Shown one piece after another: positions 19,224 to 27,905 of a DNA stretch of 64,000 bases. Source of the stretch: an uncultured Bacilli bacterium. GTDB taxonomy: Bacteria > Bacillota_I > Bacilli_A > RF39 > UBA660. The DNA is taken from NCBI GenBank assembly GCA_910587725.1, contig CAJUNG010000002.1, forward strand, positions 1-64,000. Direction: 5' to 3'. Position 1 is the first letter of the stretch. Each line of letters begins with the position of its first letter. Made by a program: the position numbers and the translations under genes. The notes beneath the pieces were generated by a model. It ran no database searches. It saw only the letters and a program-made list of their open reading frames with translations, and had not been told where the DNA came from.

Positions 19224-20402
19224 CTACTCTGCCACTTGCAATTTCGTGCTTGTCTCTTCCTCTGAATTAAAAATTTTCACTTCATAAGTTCCCGGATTTA
19301 CTCTAGAAGAAACTTGAAAACGCCAGCAGATGTTTCCCTCATCATCACTTATTTTCTCTTCTAATCCTTTAGCAGAAGATGCACCTGATGAATAAATCAC
19401 TTGAATTTGATAAGGAGTGTTTTTCTTTCCTTTCATTTTGACTTCCACAAATTCTCCTCGTTTTACTGGACTAGTGATGCTTTCTATAATCAAGGATTCT
19501 TGATTCTTATCACTTGTTTGCTCACCCAAATTTTCTTTTTTTCTAGAGGTTTTAACCGTAATTTCATTTCCATCCGTCTCTAGTATGATTGTCCCCTCTT
19601 CATCTGTTCGATAAATTTTTGTTCCGATAGTTTCCCATCGTTTAATGATTTCCTTTGAAGGATGTTGATAAGTGTTATCTTTTCCAACAGAAATAATCCC
19701 TAAACTAGGATTTACTTTTTTTACAAAATCAATACTTGATGAGGTATCGCTTCCATGATGGCCAATTTTAATGACATCTGCCTTGACATTTTTTCCTAAA
19801 TCTTCTTCTACTAGCGTTTCTGCATCTCCCATAAATAGGAAACTTTTATTCTTATAAGTCATCTTTAAAACAATGGAATAATCATTTAGATTTTTATATT
19901 CTTCTTTCGTTGGAGATAAGATTTCAATTTTTAAATCTTGTTCATCTAAGATAATGACTCCTTGTTTGGCCGTGGTTATTTTTTTCCCTTTTTCTTCAAT
20001 TGCCGTTAATAAATGAAGGTAAGTTTTGGACGTTGTCACGGCTTTTGGCAGATAGATAGCACCGATATCAAAGGTTTCGATTTGGCCTTTTGCTCCGCCA
20101 ATATGATCGCTATGCGGATGTGTCATTACAAAATAATCCAATTTTTGATAGCCTAGTTTTTTGATGTAGTTGCTAATCATTTCTTCATTTTCTTTTTCTC
20201 CGGCATCGATTAACATACAGCGTTTTCCGGGTAGTTCAATGAAAGTGGAATCCGCTTGTCCAACATCTAAAAAGTGAATGATGACTTTTCCCTCAGTTGA
20301 TTTTAAATTTTCTGAGATTGAGCCTTGTAAGTTTTCGCTTCTACAACCCGAAACAAAGAGAATAAGTAAAAAAAAGATACCGAGTATTTTCCATTTCTTC
20401 AT
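19224..20402 (-). CDS. Secreted ComEC-like metallo-beta-lactamase-fold lipoprotein
   Basis: The protein has a lipoprotein signal (ILGIFFLLILFVSGC), so it is probably anchored outside the membrane. Residues about 40-300 form a metallo-beta-lactamase fold similar to the C-terminal domain of ComEC, with FLDVGQADST, the metal motif THPHSDHIGG, MGDAE and KIGHHGSD. A C-terminal Ig-like beta domain (from about residue 310) follows. Such proteins may be extracellular nucleases or phosphodiesterases; the substrate is not known. The ATG at 20402 follows AGGTGAT and gives the signal peptide; the longer frame to 20441 adds nothing recognisable. It is followed by DUF3006 and the RNB gene. Confidence 0.88.
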   Translation of the reverse strand: MKKWKILGIFFLLILFVSGCRSENLQGSISENLKSTEGKVIIHFLDVGQADSTFIELPGKRCMLIDAGEKENEEMISNYIKKLGYQKLDYFVMTHPHSDHIGGAKGQIETFDIGAIYLPKAVTTSKTYLHLLTAIEEKGKKITTAKQGVIILDEQDLKIEILSPTKEEYKNLNDYSIVLKMTYKNKSFLFMGDAETLVEEDLGKNVKADVIKIGHHGSDTSSSIDFVKKVNPSLGIISVGKDNTYQHPSKEIIKRWETIGTKIYRTDEEGTIILETDGNEITVKTSRKKENLGEQTSDKNQESLIIESITSPVKRGEFVEVKMKGKKNTPYQIQVIYSSGASSAKGLEEKISDDEGNICWRFQVSSRVNPGTYEVKIFNSEEETSTKLQVAE

Positions 20403-20447
20403 ATGATCACCTAGTTTAAGTTTACCATGAAGAAAGGACACTGGTAT

Positions 20448-21476
20448 TTATTTTTTGTTATTTTTGTCATAAGTTGACAACTTTTGTTTGATTTTTTCAA
20501 GAAAGTAGGCAAAAAGAAACGTTACTATACTTACACTAATATAGTGAATCAAACTATTGTCGATTAATATTGATGTAAGGTGCAAAAATTTAGCAACAAG
20601 GCGAATGATAACAATAAAGAAAGGGTGCATAATATAGATGGTTGTTGCCATATTCCGCGCTAAGATATTTCTTGTTTTTCCAGTAAAAGTAGTCAAGTAA
20701 GAGAATAAAAAATACATGGTTGGTATCAAAAACAAGTACATACTGTCATGTCTTTGCACTTTTGCTTGATGAAGTAACCACCCTTCTATCATCATCAAGA
20801 ATAGACAGAATAAAAAGATGAAAAAATGATACTTTTTATTCACTAATGGTTTGTCGTTCTCTCTTTCTTTTATAGAATACCCCATTGCTAAAAAGATGGG
20901 TGCATAAAATAAGCCATTTCTTGTATAACTAAAAACATGAAATAAAAGTCCATAAAATTCTTTTAATATTTGGCAATTTTTAATTATACCATAATAACTA
21001 TCGCCAAAAAGACCGATGAGATAAAGGATAAAAAACAGAATCATCCAATATCTAGAGTTTTTCTTGGAAAAAAGGATAAAACATAACCAAAGCCCTAAAA
21101 TGAGAGCAGGAAAATACCATAAATGATACATGGTTCCATCGATGAAAATCATTTTGATTATTCCTAAACCGTCAATTCCTTGAAAATGATGGGCATAAAG
21201 ATTGATTGGCAAATAGAGTAAAATACAGAAGAAATATAGTTTTAATGTACTTTTGGTATAACAAGCTAATTTTTCTCGATTTGAAACGACTTTAGGGAGT
21301 AAGAAGAATCCCGTCATGAGAAAAAAGAAAGGAACTGCAATTCTAGCGAACACATGAGTAAATAGAAAGTCAATTGTCTCATTTAGAGAAACAAAAGGGT
21401 AAATATGGATGGCAATAATTAAAAATGCCATCACAAGACGATATTCATCTAAATTAAAAGTCTTGATTTTCCTCAT
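20448..21476 (-). CDS. Acyltransferase-3 family membrane protein
   Basis: A 342-residue, about ten-pass membrane protein with the family start FNLDEYRLVMAFLIIAIHIYPF (catalytic-type histidine in the first helix) and RIAVPFFFLMTGFFL. Acyltransferase-3 proteins acetylate or acylate cell-surface sugars, and the same fold makes up the membrane half of the VanT serine racemases. No racemase domain is attached. The start codon overlaps the stop of the vanW-like gene by four bases (ATGA), so the two are coupled and probably act together on the envelope. Confidence 0.85.
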   Translation of the reverse strand: MRKIKTFNLDEYRLVMAFLIIAIHIYPFVSLNETIDFLFTHVFARIAVPFFFLMTGFFLLPKVVSNREKLACYTKSTLKLYFFCILLYLPINLYAHHFQGIDGLGIIKMIFIDGTMYHLWYFPALILGLWLCFILFSKKNSRYWMILFFILYLIGLFGDSYYGIIKNCQILKEFYGLLFHVFSYTRNGLFYAPIFLAMGYSIKERENDKPLVNKKYHFFIFLFCLFLMMIEGWLLHQAKVQRHDSMYLFLIPTMYFLFSYLTTFTGKTRNILARNMATTIYIMHPFFIVIIRLVAKFLHLTSILIDNSLIHYISVSIVTFLFAYFLEKIKQKLSTYDKNNKK

Positions 21477-22297
21477 TTCTTTTCCTCTTCTATTTTCGTA
21501 TTTTTAGGTAATTCATAATCGACTTTTACAACTTCTTGGTATAGTGTTTCTCTCTTTTCTATCTTTTTTGTTTTTTTATTTTTTTCTTCCCTGATGATAC
21601 TCACACTTTCATAGATTTCTTCATCTTTTTTCAAATATTTAAAGTCTTCGTTTTTAATCATATATTCTACCGGACACTCTTCATCAGAAAGAATTTTCCC
21701 ATACATATACTTCTCATCAAAAGAAATGAGAATCTGATATGTATTTTTGGTTTCATTTTTTACTCTTAAATCAAGCCATCCTCCATTAATGGTGGCATCA
21801 ATTCCTTCTAAGGAATCTTTATCTGGATTAGGAAGGGATTTGATTTTATGCCCATGACGTTCTGTTACTGTCATCGGACTCATTAAGAAAAGATAATGAA
21901 GCATATTGCTCAAATGGCATAAACCTCCACTTTTAATAGGAACAGTTTTTCCATTTAAGGTAATTAGCCCATCTTTATATTTTCCATAGCGCCATGCTTT
22001 TTTCATTCGATTATAAAATGAGAATGTCTCGCCTGGACGAATGAGAATTTGGTTCATGGTTTTACTGGCGACTTTTAAATTATGGACTTTGTTATATTGA
22101 TAGAGGATATCATATCCACTATTTTCGTTAATCATTAATGTTTTGGTGCTACTTACTTCATAGGGTAATACTTCTCCCTTTTTTCTCGCATATTTATTTT
22201 TATCTAAAAACATAGAAATCTGATAAAAGAATTTTCTTTGGTTTTGTCTTAAGGGAATTAAAAAGGGAAATATTTGGGTAATTTGTTTTCTTTTCAT
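21473..22297 (-). CDS. VanW-like protein
   Basis: The 274-residue protein matches the VanW family: ILIRPGETFSFYNRM, then GGLCHLSNMLHYLFLMSP and the H-G-H-K motif with GIDATINGGWLDLRVKN. VanW occurs beside some glycopeptide-resistance clusters but is also widespread on its own in Bacillota, and its activity is undefined. No D-Ala-D-X ligase or dipeptidase gene is nearby, so a resistance cluster is not indicated. The ATG at 22297 is chosen because GCGAGGA is seven bases ahead; the ATG at 22303 lies too close to it. Confidence 0.85.
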   Translation of the reverse strand: MKRKQITQIFPFLIPLRQNQRKFFYQISMFLDKNKYARKKGEVLPYEVSSTKTLMINENSGYDILYQYNKVHNLKVASKTMNQILIRPGETFSFYNRMKKAWRYGKYKDGLITLNGKTVPIKSGGLCHLSNMLHYLFLMSPMTVTERHGHKIKSLPNPDKDSLEGIDATINGGWLDLRVKNETKNTYQILISFDEKYMYGKILSDEECPVEYMIKNEDFKYLKKDEEIYESVSIIREEKNKKTKKIEKRETLYQEVVKVDYELPKNTKIEEEKK

Positions 22298-22469
22298 TGG
22301 CATTTCCTCGCTTTCTTTTTTTATTTTATACGTTTTTTATTCATCACTTTTCTGTCTTTCTTTTTGTAGTTTTCTTCATCTTTTAACTTTTCCCAAAGAA
22401 AGTTTTTTATCCTTCCTTTAATATGGATTATAACACATTCTAAGATTAGTGAAAAGTTCTAAAATTATA

Positions 22470-22498
22470 AAAAAAGCATCAACTCTATTTGTTGATAC
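22470..22498 (-). terminator. Terminator after the VWA-metallopeptidase cassette
   Basis: The minus strand forms GTATCAAC-aaatagaGTTGATGC followed by a run of T, about 55 bases past the stop codon at 22553. It would end the three-gene cassette that begins at 26322. The stretch from 22298 to 22470 holds no gene. Confidence 0.75.
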
Positions 22499-22552
22499 TA
22501 AAATCGGTTTAGAAACTTTGTTTATTCTATCGGACTTGATGAATTTTCTTTT

Positions 22553-23872
22553 TTATTTTGTCTTTTTGCCAGTAGAAGAGCAACAAATTTTCTCTAGTTG
22601 ACTTTCACTAATTTGGATGACTTTCCCACAACAAGGATGGAAGTCTTCATTTCCATAGACAATCCAGATGATGTTTTCTCCTTTTAAGTCTTCTTTAGGC
22701 ATACATCCAAAAGTAGGATAACCATCGGTTAAGACAATCTTATTTATCTCTTTTCTTTTGGTAAATGACCGTGCAGCAAGATCTAAATCAGTTCTATAGC
22801 TCGCAATCCCACGGGATTCTTGAGGAATTTCAAAATCATTGATTTCTGAGACTGAATGAATTTCTTGAAAATCCCAAAACTTGGCATTAAAACATCCTAC
22901 TTTCATTTTTGATTCTCTTAAAATAGGTTTGATAATCCTTAGAAATCCTCTAACTAACTCGATGTTCACAGAATCAGAAACGTCAATCATTACTTCTGTT
23001 TCACAATCATTTTTGTCTTCTTCTTCGATGAGACGATAGGCATAATTATTTTCCCTTATAGAACGTCTCTGGGTCCAAGTCTCTTCTACTTCTTCGATTT
23101 CTTTTCGAAGTAATTCTTCCCAGCGAATCTCATTCTTTGCTTCGCCAATATCGCCTAGATTTAAGGGATTTTCTTTGTTTGGTAAAAGTTTTTCTAATAG
23201 CTCATTCTTTAGTTTTTCTAATTCTTCTTTGGCCTTTTCTTTTCTTTTTTGACGATGATTCTCTAGTTCTTCTTTTTCATTATAGGATATCTCTTCTTCC
23301 TTTTGTTCTTCTTGCTTTTGATATTTTTCAAATGCTTCTTCCCATAAGCTATGGTCATCCATGATTTTTTTTGTGTCTTCATCATTCTCTGAATGTTCAT
23401 TAGGTTCTTTGTTTTGTTTATTTTTCTCTTCCTCTTGTTTTTCTTTTAAAAGGATTTCATAGAACTCTTCTGCAGAGTAATTCAGTGCTTCTGGTCGATT
23501 GATATAACCCTCTTTGATTTTAAATCCATCACGAGCAAGGTTAGCATTGATAATGGCATCCGTTGCTTCATTCCAAACGTCCATATCTCTCTTTTTTCCA
23601 TCCTTTAGGATTTGTCTAAAGACATGTTTAAACTTAATATGCAGAAATTCATGGGCAATTAAAAATAAACGGTCGTCTTCTGATATTTCAAGAAAATAAT
23701 CTGGGTCAAAATAAATTGTTTTTCCATCGGTTGCTGCAGTATGGTATTTTAAGTCACTTCGGAATGCAAAATTTGCACTAGCGATTTCTTTTCCTAATTC
23801 ACTATAGCGAATCGATAACATACTTTTTGTTTCTAACAGGGTCTGTTCTAAAATTTTGTTTTTTTCTGCCAT
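22553..23872 (-). CDS. DUF2201-type metallopeptidase-VWA protein
   Basis: The 439-residue cytosolic protein joins an N-terminal zinc-peptidase-like domain (LFLIAHEFLHIKFKH, an HExxH motif near residue 75), a long glutamate/lysine-rich coiled linker (about residues 150-240) and a C-terminal von Willebrand A-like domain with a MIDAS-like DVSDS. The tail contains a cysteine cluster (CCGK, ICCSS). DUF2201 proteins pair with MoxR ATPases, as here (the ATPase gene is at 24268). MoxR-VWA pairs act as chaperone or remodelling systems, and some variants belong to conflict systems. The target is unknown. GAGGAAG precedes the ATG. Confidence 0.85.
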   Translation of the reverse strand: MAEKNKILEQTLLETKSMLSIRYSELGKEIASANFAFRSDLKYHTAATDGKTIYFDPDYFLEISEDDRLFLIAHEFLHIKFKHVFRQILKDGKKRDMDVWNEATDAIINANLARDGFKIKEGYINRPEALNYSAEEFYEILLKEKQEEEKNKQNKEPNEHSENDEDTKKIMDDHSLWEEAFEKYQKQEEQKEEEISYNEKEELENHRQKRKEKAKEELEKLKNELLEKLLPNKENPLNLGDIGEAKNEIRWEELLRKEIEEVEETWTQRRSIRENNYAYRLIEEEDKNDCETEVMIDVSDSVNIELVRGFLRIIKPILRESKMKVGCFNAKFWDFQEIHSVSEINDFEIPQESRGIASYRTDLDLAARSFTKRKEINKIVLTDGYPTFGCMPKEDLKGENIIWIVYGNEDFHPCCGKVIQISESQLEKICCSSTGKKTK

Positions 23873-23881
23873 AGACTTCCT

Positions 23882-24271
23882 CTAAAACACACTAACGCAG
23901 AAAGAATATAAATCTTTTGCCACTTTTTTCACGTTTTCTTGCTTTTCTATCGTAAATACTAAAATTACATTTTCTGGTAGGAAATATCCCTGAAATTCTC
24001 GATTCTTTACTAATCCAATATACTTTTCTTGTTCATCTTCTGTTAATTGGTCAATTGCCTTAATGATGAAATAAACCGTCTCTTCGCCTTCTTTCATCTT
24101 TTCTAGTTGACGTTTGAAAACCGGATTTCCTAAAGAACAGGTAAATAAAATGTTATCATTTATTGTTGCTTCCATAGTTAGAGAGGGGCTTAATAACTCG
24201 GCATCTTTTTCTAAAATAAGAACAGCGGTAGCTAGACATCCTCTTTGGAGTTTAATTAATTCTTGCATCAT
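23882..24271 (-). CDS. Unknown protein between MoxR and VWA genes
   Basis: A 129-residue protein of mixed alpha/beta composition with no recognised domain and no signal peptide. The ATG at 24271 overlaps the stop of the MoxR gene (ATGATG), with GGAGGG ahead. Because it is translationally coupled to the ATPase and followed after ten bases by the VWA gene, it is probably a third component of the same machine, perhaps an adaptor. The open frame extends further upstream, but only inside the ATPase gene. Confidence 0.7.
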   Translation of the reverse strand: MMQELIKLQRGCLATAVLILEKDAELLSPSLTMEATINDNILFTCSLGNPVFKRQLEKMKEGEETVYFIIKAIDQLTEDEQEKYIGLVKNREFQGYFLPENVILVFTIEKQENVKKVAKDLYSFCVSVF

Positions 24272-26322
24272 CTTTTCATCCCTCCTTCTTTCGCTAAACT
24301 CTCTGTTTTCCAATGGTCTAGTTCCCGAAGTTCAATGATTTTTTTCATTCTTTCCTCATTATCTCCCATCCAAGTAAGTTCATATAAAGTTAAATATTCT
24401 TTGTCACAGTACTCTCTAATAAAGTCCCGACAAGCATCGACTTGTTCTTCGTTTGCAAGAAGTAAAGAAGTAAGACATGCGAAGCGTTCATTACTGTCTT
24501 GTGGTAAATCTTCTTCTCGATATTTTTTTCCAATCACATCTTCGACATTTACGACAGGAATGTTATAAAACTGATAAAAATTATTCGCCCATTCTTCTCT
24601 TAGTTTTGTACTTAAATTCATTTTTAAGAGGTACTCAACATCTTTTCCAATATATTTTCCTGCTTTTAAGTTCTTTTCAAAATTATATAAAGCGGTTGAT
24701 ACAGATACCCATCCTCGTGGGTCATTGGTTTTTCCACGACAATTATTTTTATCTAATTTCTTTTCCCCGATTTCTGGGTCTTCATAAAAATATCCCATGT
24801 CTTCTTGTTTTTCGCTTTTGTTAGATTCTATATACTTTCCTAAAATATAGTTTTTTACAACGGGGTGTACATGGTTGGGAATTGCATATTCATAAAGCCA
24901 TTCTCCAACACGTGGTTCCATATCTAAAATATGGTCAAATCTTTTTTCTAGAGGAAGAACGAGGTCTTCTGCCGCACTAGAGAATTTCTTTTGATTTCCT
25001 GTTGCTACGATTACTACATTCTTAGGTAAGTTTAACCCACTTCCTACTTCGATTAGGCGATTTAATACAAGGGTATAAACTAGGGACTGGATACTTGCTC
25101 TTACATTTAATAATTCGTCAAGTAACAAGACTTGTTTTTTATCTTCTTTTTGACTACGTTCATAAACTGTATCGGCTACTTTATAGATGTTTTGAATACT
25201 CGTTGCGACTAATTTCTTTTCTTCTTCTGTTGCACAGGATAAAATGAGTTGTTTTACATAATTTGGTGGAATATCCTCTCCTGTTTGTAAGTTCATTGTT
25301 CCTAATACTTTTTCCGGAAACATATTATTGACTAGTTTTAAATAAACCAAGTCGGGATAAAGGCTTTTTATTCGTTCTGTTTTTCCAATTCCTGATGGTC
25401 CTCTTAAAAGAACGGATTCCCCTCCTTCTATCCAGTTATGAATGAGTTCGGTATAGGTCATTTTTCTTCTATTTTCGGGCTCAGTTGTATCTGGGTTCAT
25501 CTTCTCTAGACGAGTTTGTCTAGAAGGCCTTTTTTCCCCTGAATTGTTATTTGATTTGGTATTACAGTATTCTAAAGGTTCGATTTCTTTAGTGACAAAG
25601 GAATCCATGAATTTTTTTATTACAACTTGGTTAAAATCTCCTTGATAATTGCTTATATCATTAAATCGTACTCCGGCAAAAAGGATATTTTCGGTAATCA
25701 TGATATCTGCTTCTTCATCGACAATCCAACGAATTGGTTCAACACTAACCCAATAAGCTTGTCCTTTTTTTACTTTTTGTCCATTCGATAGAGTTTGGTC
25801 TTCATTCCTATCATCACCAATGATGCGAATATATTTTTTTCCTGAGTATTCATATTCGACATATTCTTCTTTTACAAATGCTCCTGTTTTTGCAGAATCG
25901 GTTGTATATATTTTCCCTGTCTTTTTTAACGTAGGAAGTTGACTTTCCAAAGTTTTTTGAAGACTTTCTTCTGCAATTGTTTGTGGATATTCTCCATATT
26001 CTACTCTTAAAAGGCCATCGGAGCCTCTCACTTTGTTCGAGGTGATGGATACGATTTTAGAGTACGAGGAAGCTGGGCGGGCGCTAACATCCCTAGTAGG
26101 AACAACATTAAAGACTATACAACCATCGTAATTGACAGCACGGGCGTCATCATCTCCATCGCTAGTTTTAGTCCACCACCAACCATTTAATTCAAAATCT
26201 GCATGTCCTCCTAAAAGGATAGAAAAGTCTGAGTGCTTACATTTTGTTCCTATTACTTTAAAAATTTTTAATGCATTCTTTCCAGAAATTTGATTTTCTT
26301 CTAAAAATGTTAAATCTAACAT
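24268..26322 (-). CDS. MoxR-type AAA ATPase with N-terminal DUF6273-like domain
   Basis: The ~684-residue protein has two parts. The N-terminal ~270 residues contain GWWWTKTSDGDDDARAVNYDG and a YGEYPQT…VEPIRW pattern typical of DUF6273-like domains, usually found in surface or hypothetical proteins of gut Bacillota. The C-terminal part is a MoxR ATPase: Walker A LLRGPSGIGKTE, Walker B VLLLDELLN, sensor VATGNQKK and an arginine in LEKRFDHIL. The start is ATG 26322, with AGGTG six bases ahead. It heads a three-gene unit with 23882 and 22553. The fusion is unusual; the N-terminal domain may recognise the target. Confidence 0.85.
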   Translation of the reverse strand: MLDLTFLEENQISGKNALKIFKVIGTKCKHSDFSILLGGHADFELNGWWWTKTSDGDDDARAVNYDGCIVFNVVPTRDVSARPASSYSKIVSITSNKVRGSDGLLRVEYGEYPQTIAEESLQKTLESQLPTLKKTGKIYTTDSAKTGAFVKEEYVEYEYSGKKYIRIIGDDRNEDQTLSNGQKVKKGQAYWVSVEPIRWIVDEEADIMITENILFAGVRFNDISNYQGDFNQVVIKKFMDSFVTKEIEPLEYCNTKSNNNSGEKRPSRQTRLEKMNPDTTEPENRRKMTYTELIHNWIEGGESVLLRGPSGIGKTERIKSLYPDLVYLKLVNNMFPEKVLGTMNLQTGEDIPPNYVKQLILSCATEEEKKLVATSIQNIYKVADTVYERSQKEDKKQVLLLDELLNVRASIQSLVYTLVLNRLIEVGSGLNLPKNVVIVATGNQKKFSSAAEDLVLPLEKRFDHILDMEPRVGEWLYEYAIPNHVHPVVKNYILGKYIESNKSEKQEDMGYFYEDPEIGEKKLDKNNCRGKTNDPRGWVSVSTALYNFEKNLKAGKYIGKDVEYLLKMNLSTKLREEWANNFYQFYNIPVVNVEDVIGKKYREEDLPQDSNERFACLTSLLLANEEQVDACRDFIREYCDKEYLTLYELTWMGDNEERMKKIIELRELDHWKTESLAKEGGMKR

Positions 26323-26454
26323 ACTTATCACCTACTTTTATTATAACATCATTTCCATATTTTGATAATTTTTGTTTGGTTTAAATTCTTTTTTTAAACG
26401 CATGGACTCTTTCGTCCTCTTGATTCTTTTAAAAATAAGGGTGATTGCAAATAC

Positions 26455-26805
26455 TTATCGTGATTGATTATTTTTCCATTCATGATATAAAATATCTTTT
26501 AAGACTAACATACTATCTAGTGTATTAAAATCATTTTCTTGTTGTAATTTGTTTAGCATTTCTCTAATCTTACTTGCATATTCTTCGATTTTTACCTGTT
26601 TTTGATATTTAGCAAGTACTGGATATTTTTTGCTCCAAGCGTTTGTCCAATCTATTTTTTTCTCTTTTTCTTCATCAGTATTTTTGATTACCTGTTCAAT
26701 TTCTTTTAAGTCTACATCAAACTCAATTAACTCATCTAAAGATAAATGATAAAGTTTCGCCAAATTCTTTGCTTGGCAAATATCTGGTACGGTTTCTCCT
26801 CTTTC
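26455..26805 (-). pseudogene. 3' part of an XRE regulator gene split by insertion
   Basis: About 116 codons run to a stop at 26455. The beginning (ETVPDICQAKNLAKLYHLSLDELIEF) is the second half of a Cro/C1-type helix-turn-helix, normally preceded by SRQTISKWETG. That first half is found at 29016-29129. Joining the two across the insertion restores a continuous 151-residue reading frame with one copy of the 9-bp duplicated site. The C-terminal portion is charged and helical. The remaining frame starts only at a TTG within the inserted inverted repeat, so this part is very likely not expressed as a regulator. Confidence 0.85.
26797..26805. repeat. Target-site duplication, left copy
   Basis: TCCTCTTTC here and TCCTGTTTC at 29016-29024 flank the insertion and match at eight of nine bases. 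Removing the element and one copy restores the XRE gene frame exactly. Confidence 0.7.
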
Positions 26806-26820
26806 GTTGTGCAAATGACA
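26806..26820. repeat. Terminal inverted repeat, left
   Basis: GTTGTGCAAATGACA; its inverted partner is at 28996-29010 with one mismatch. It lies three bases beyond the stop codon of the DUF1016 gene. Confidence 0.75.
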
Positions 26821-26823
26821 AAA

Positions 26824-27834
26824 TTATGAATTTTCTTTTAATACTTTTTCTACCTCACTAATCAACATTTCTTTATCTGGAATATAATAAGTATAAGTAG
26901 ATGCAAAGATATTATTTGATAAACCACCTAAAGCATACTCAAGCATTACTTTATCTTTTTCAGCACATAATATAATCCCAATAGGTTTACCATCATCTTC
27001 ACTATTTATATCATTTTCGTAATAATTTAAATATAAATTCATTTGTCCCAAGTTTTCAGCTTTTAACCCATTCATTTTTAAATCAATTAGCACATAGGAT
27101 TTCAAAAATTTATTATAAAACACCATATCAACATAATAATCAGTATTATTAATGGTAATTCTTTGTTGACTACCTACAAACATAAATCCTTTTCCTAATT
27201 CAAGTAGAAAATCCTCTATATGCTTAATCAATTTATATTCTAAGTCCTTTTCAAGTATGGGTTTTTGTTCTTTTATTCCTAGAAATTCAAAAACATAGGG
27301 TTGTTTTACAATATCACTAGGCTTAGATATAGTCTGACCAACTTTGGAAAGTTCTAAAACTTTTTCTTTATTTGCTTTACCATCTGATAACAATAATCTC
27401 TCAAATAAAGAAGTATCTAACTGTCTTCTTAATTCACGAACGCTCCAATTTGCATTGATACACTCTTTTTCATAAAAATTACGTTTATCTTTATCTTGAA
27501 TAATCATCAATTCGAGATAATGAGACCAAGATAATTTTTCACTCAGTTCTTCGTAATTAGGATATGCTTTATAAAAGACTCTCATATATTTTAGATTAGA
27601 AACAGAATAGCCCTTACCTACATATTTCGTTAATTCATTTGATAATCCTTTTAATACCTCCTTACCATATTCTAAACGATTATTATTTTCATTTTCATTC
27701 GAAACAATAATTCTTCCTATATTCCAATAAACATTAACTATTGATTTATTAATTTCAAGAGCTAAATTAGATTTCATTTGATTGACTAAATTGGTTATTT
27801 CTTCAATCATTTTATTATTAATATTTTCTAACAT
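26824..27834 (-). CDS. DUF1016 (YhcG-type) PD-(D/E)XK nuclease
   Basis: The 336-residue protein has an N-terminal helical domain (IVNVYWNIGRIIV…YGKEVLKGLSNELT…GYSVSNLKYMRVFY) and a C-terminal PD-(D/E)XK nuclease-like domain (YYVDMVFYNKFLKSYVLIDLK… with the D…D-x-K pattern, then GQMNLYLNYY). YhcG-type proteins are common on mobile DNA and near restriction systems; a DNA-nuclease role is predicted from the family and the specific function is open. AAAGGA precedes the ATG. The stop codon is four bases inside the left end of the transposon-like element, so it is cargo. Confidence 0.88.
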   Translation of the reverse strand: MLENINNKMIEEITNLVNQMKSNLALEINKSIVNVYWNIGRIIVSNENENNNRLEYGKEVLKGLSNELTKYVGKGYSVSNLKYMRVFYKAYPNYEELSEKLSWSHYLELMIIQDKDKRNFYEKECINANWSVRELRRQLDTSLFERLLLSDGKANKEKVLELSKVGQTISKPSDIVKQPYVFEFLGIKEQKPILEKDLEYKLIKHIEDFLLELGKGFMFVGSQQRITINNTDYYVDMVFYNKFLKSYVLIDLKMNGLKAENLGQMNLYLNYYENDINSEDDGKPIGIILCAEKDKVMLEYALGGLSNNIFASTYTYYIPDKEMLISEVEKVLKENS

Positions 27835-27853
27835 AAAATTTTATCCTTTCTGA

Positions 27854-27879
27854 AATTGGCCAGACGCGTCTGACCAATT
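27854..27879. promoter_or_regulatory. Near-perfect palindrome between cargo genes
   Basis: AATTGG-C-CAGACGCGTCTG-A-CCAATT pairs along almost its full length (one C/A mismatch on each side of a perfect core) and is followed on the plus strand by seven T. It lies between the HD stop and the DUF1016 ribosome site. It could be an operator, an RNA hairpin that uncouples the two genes, or a plus-strand terminator. Confidence 0.5.
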
Positions 27880-27905
27880 CTTTTTTTAGGTCCATTGTAT
27901 TCTAA

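Noticed and set aside
20448..22297. Vancomycin-resistance gene cluster
   Set aside because: Only VanW and a stand-alone acyltransferase are present; the ligase, dipeptidase, racemase and VanRS genes are missing.
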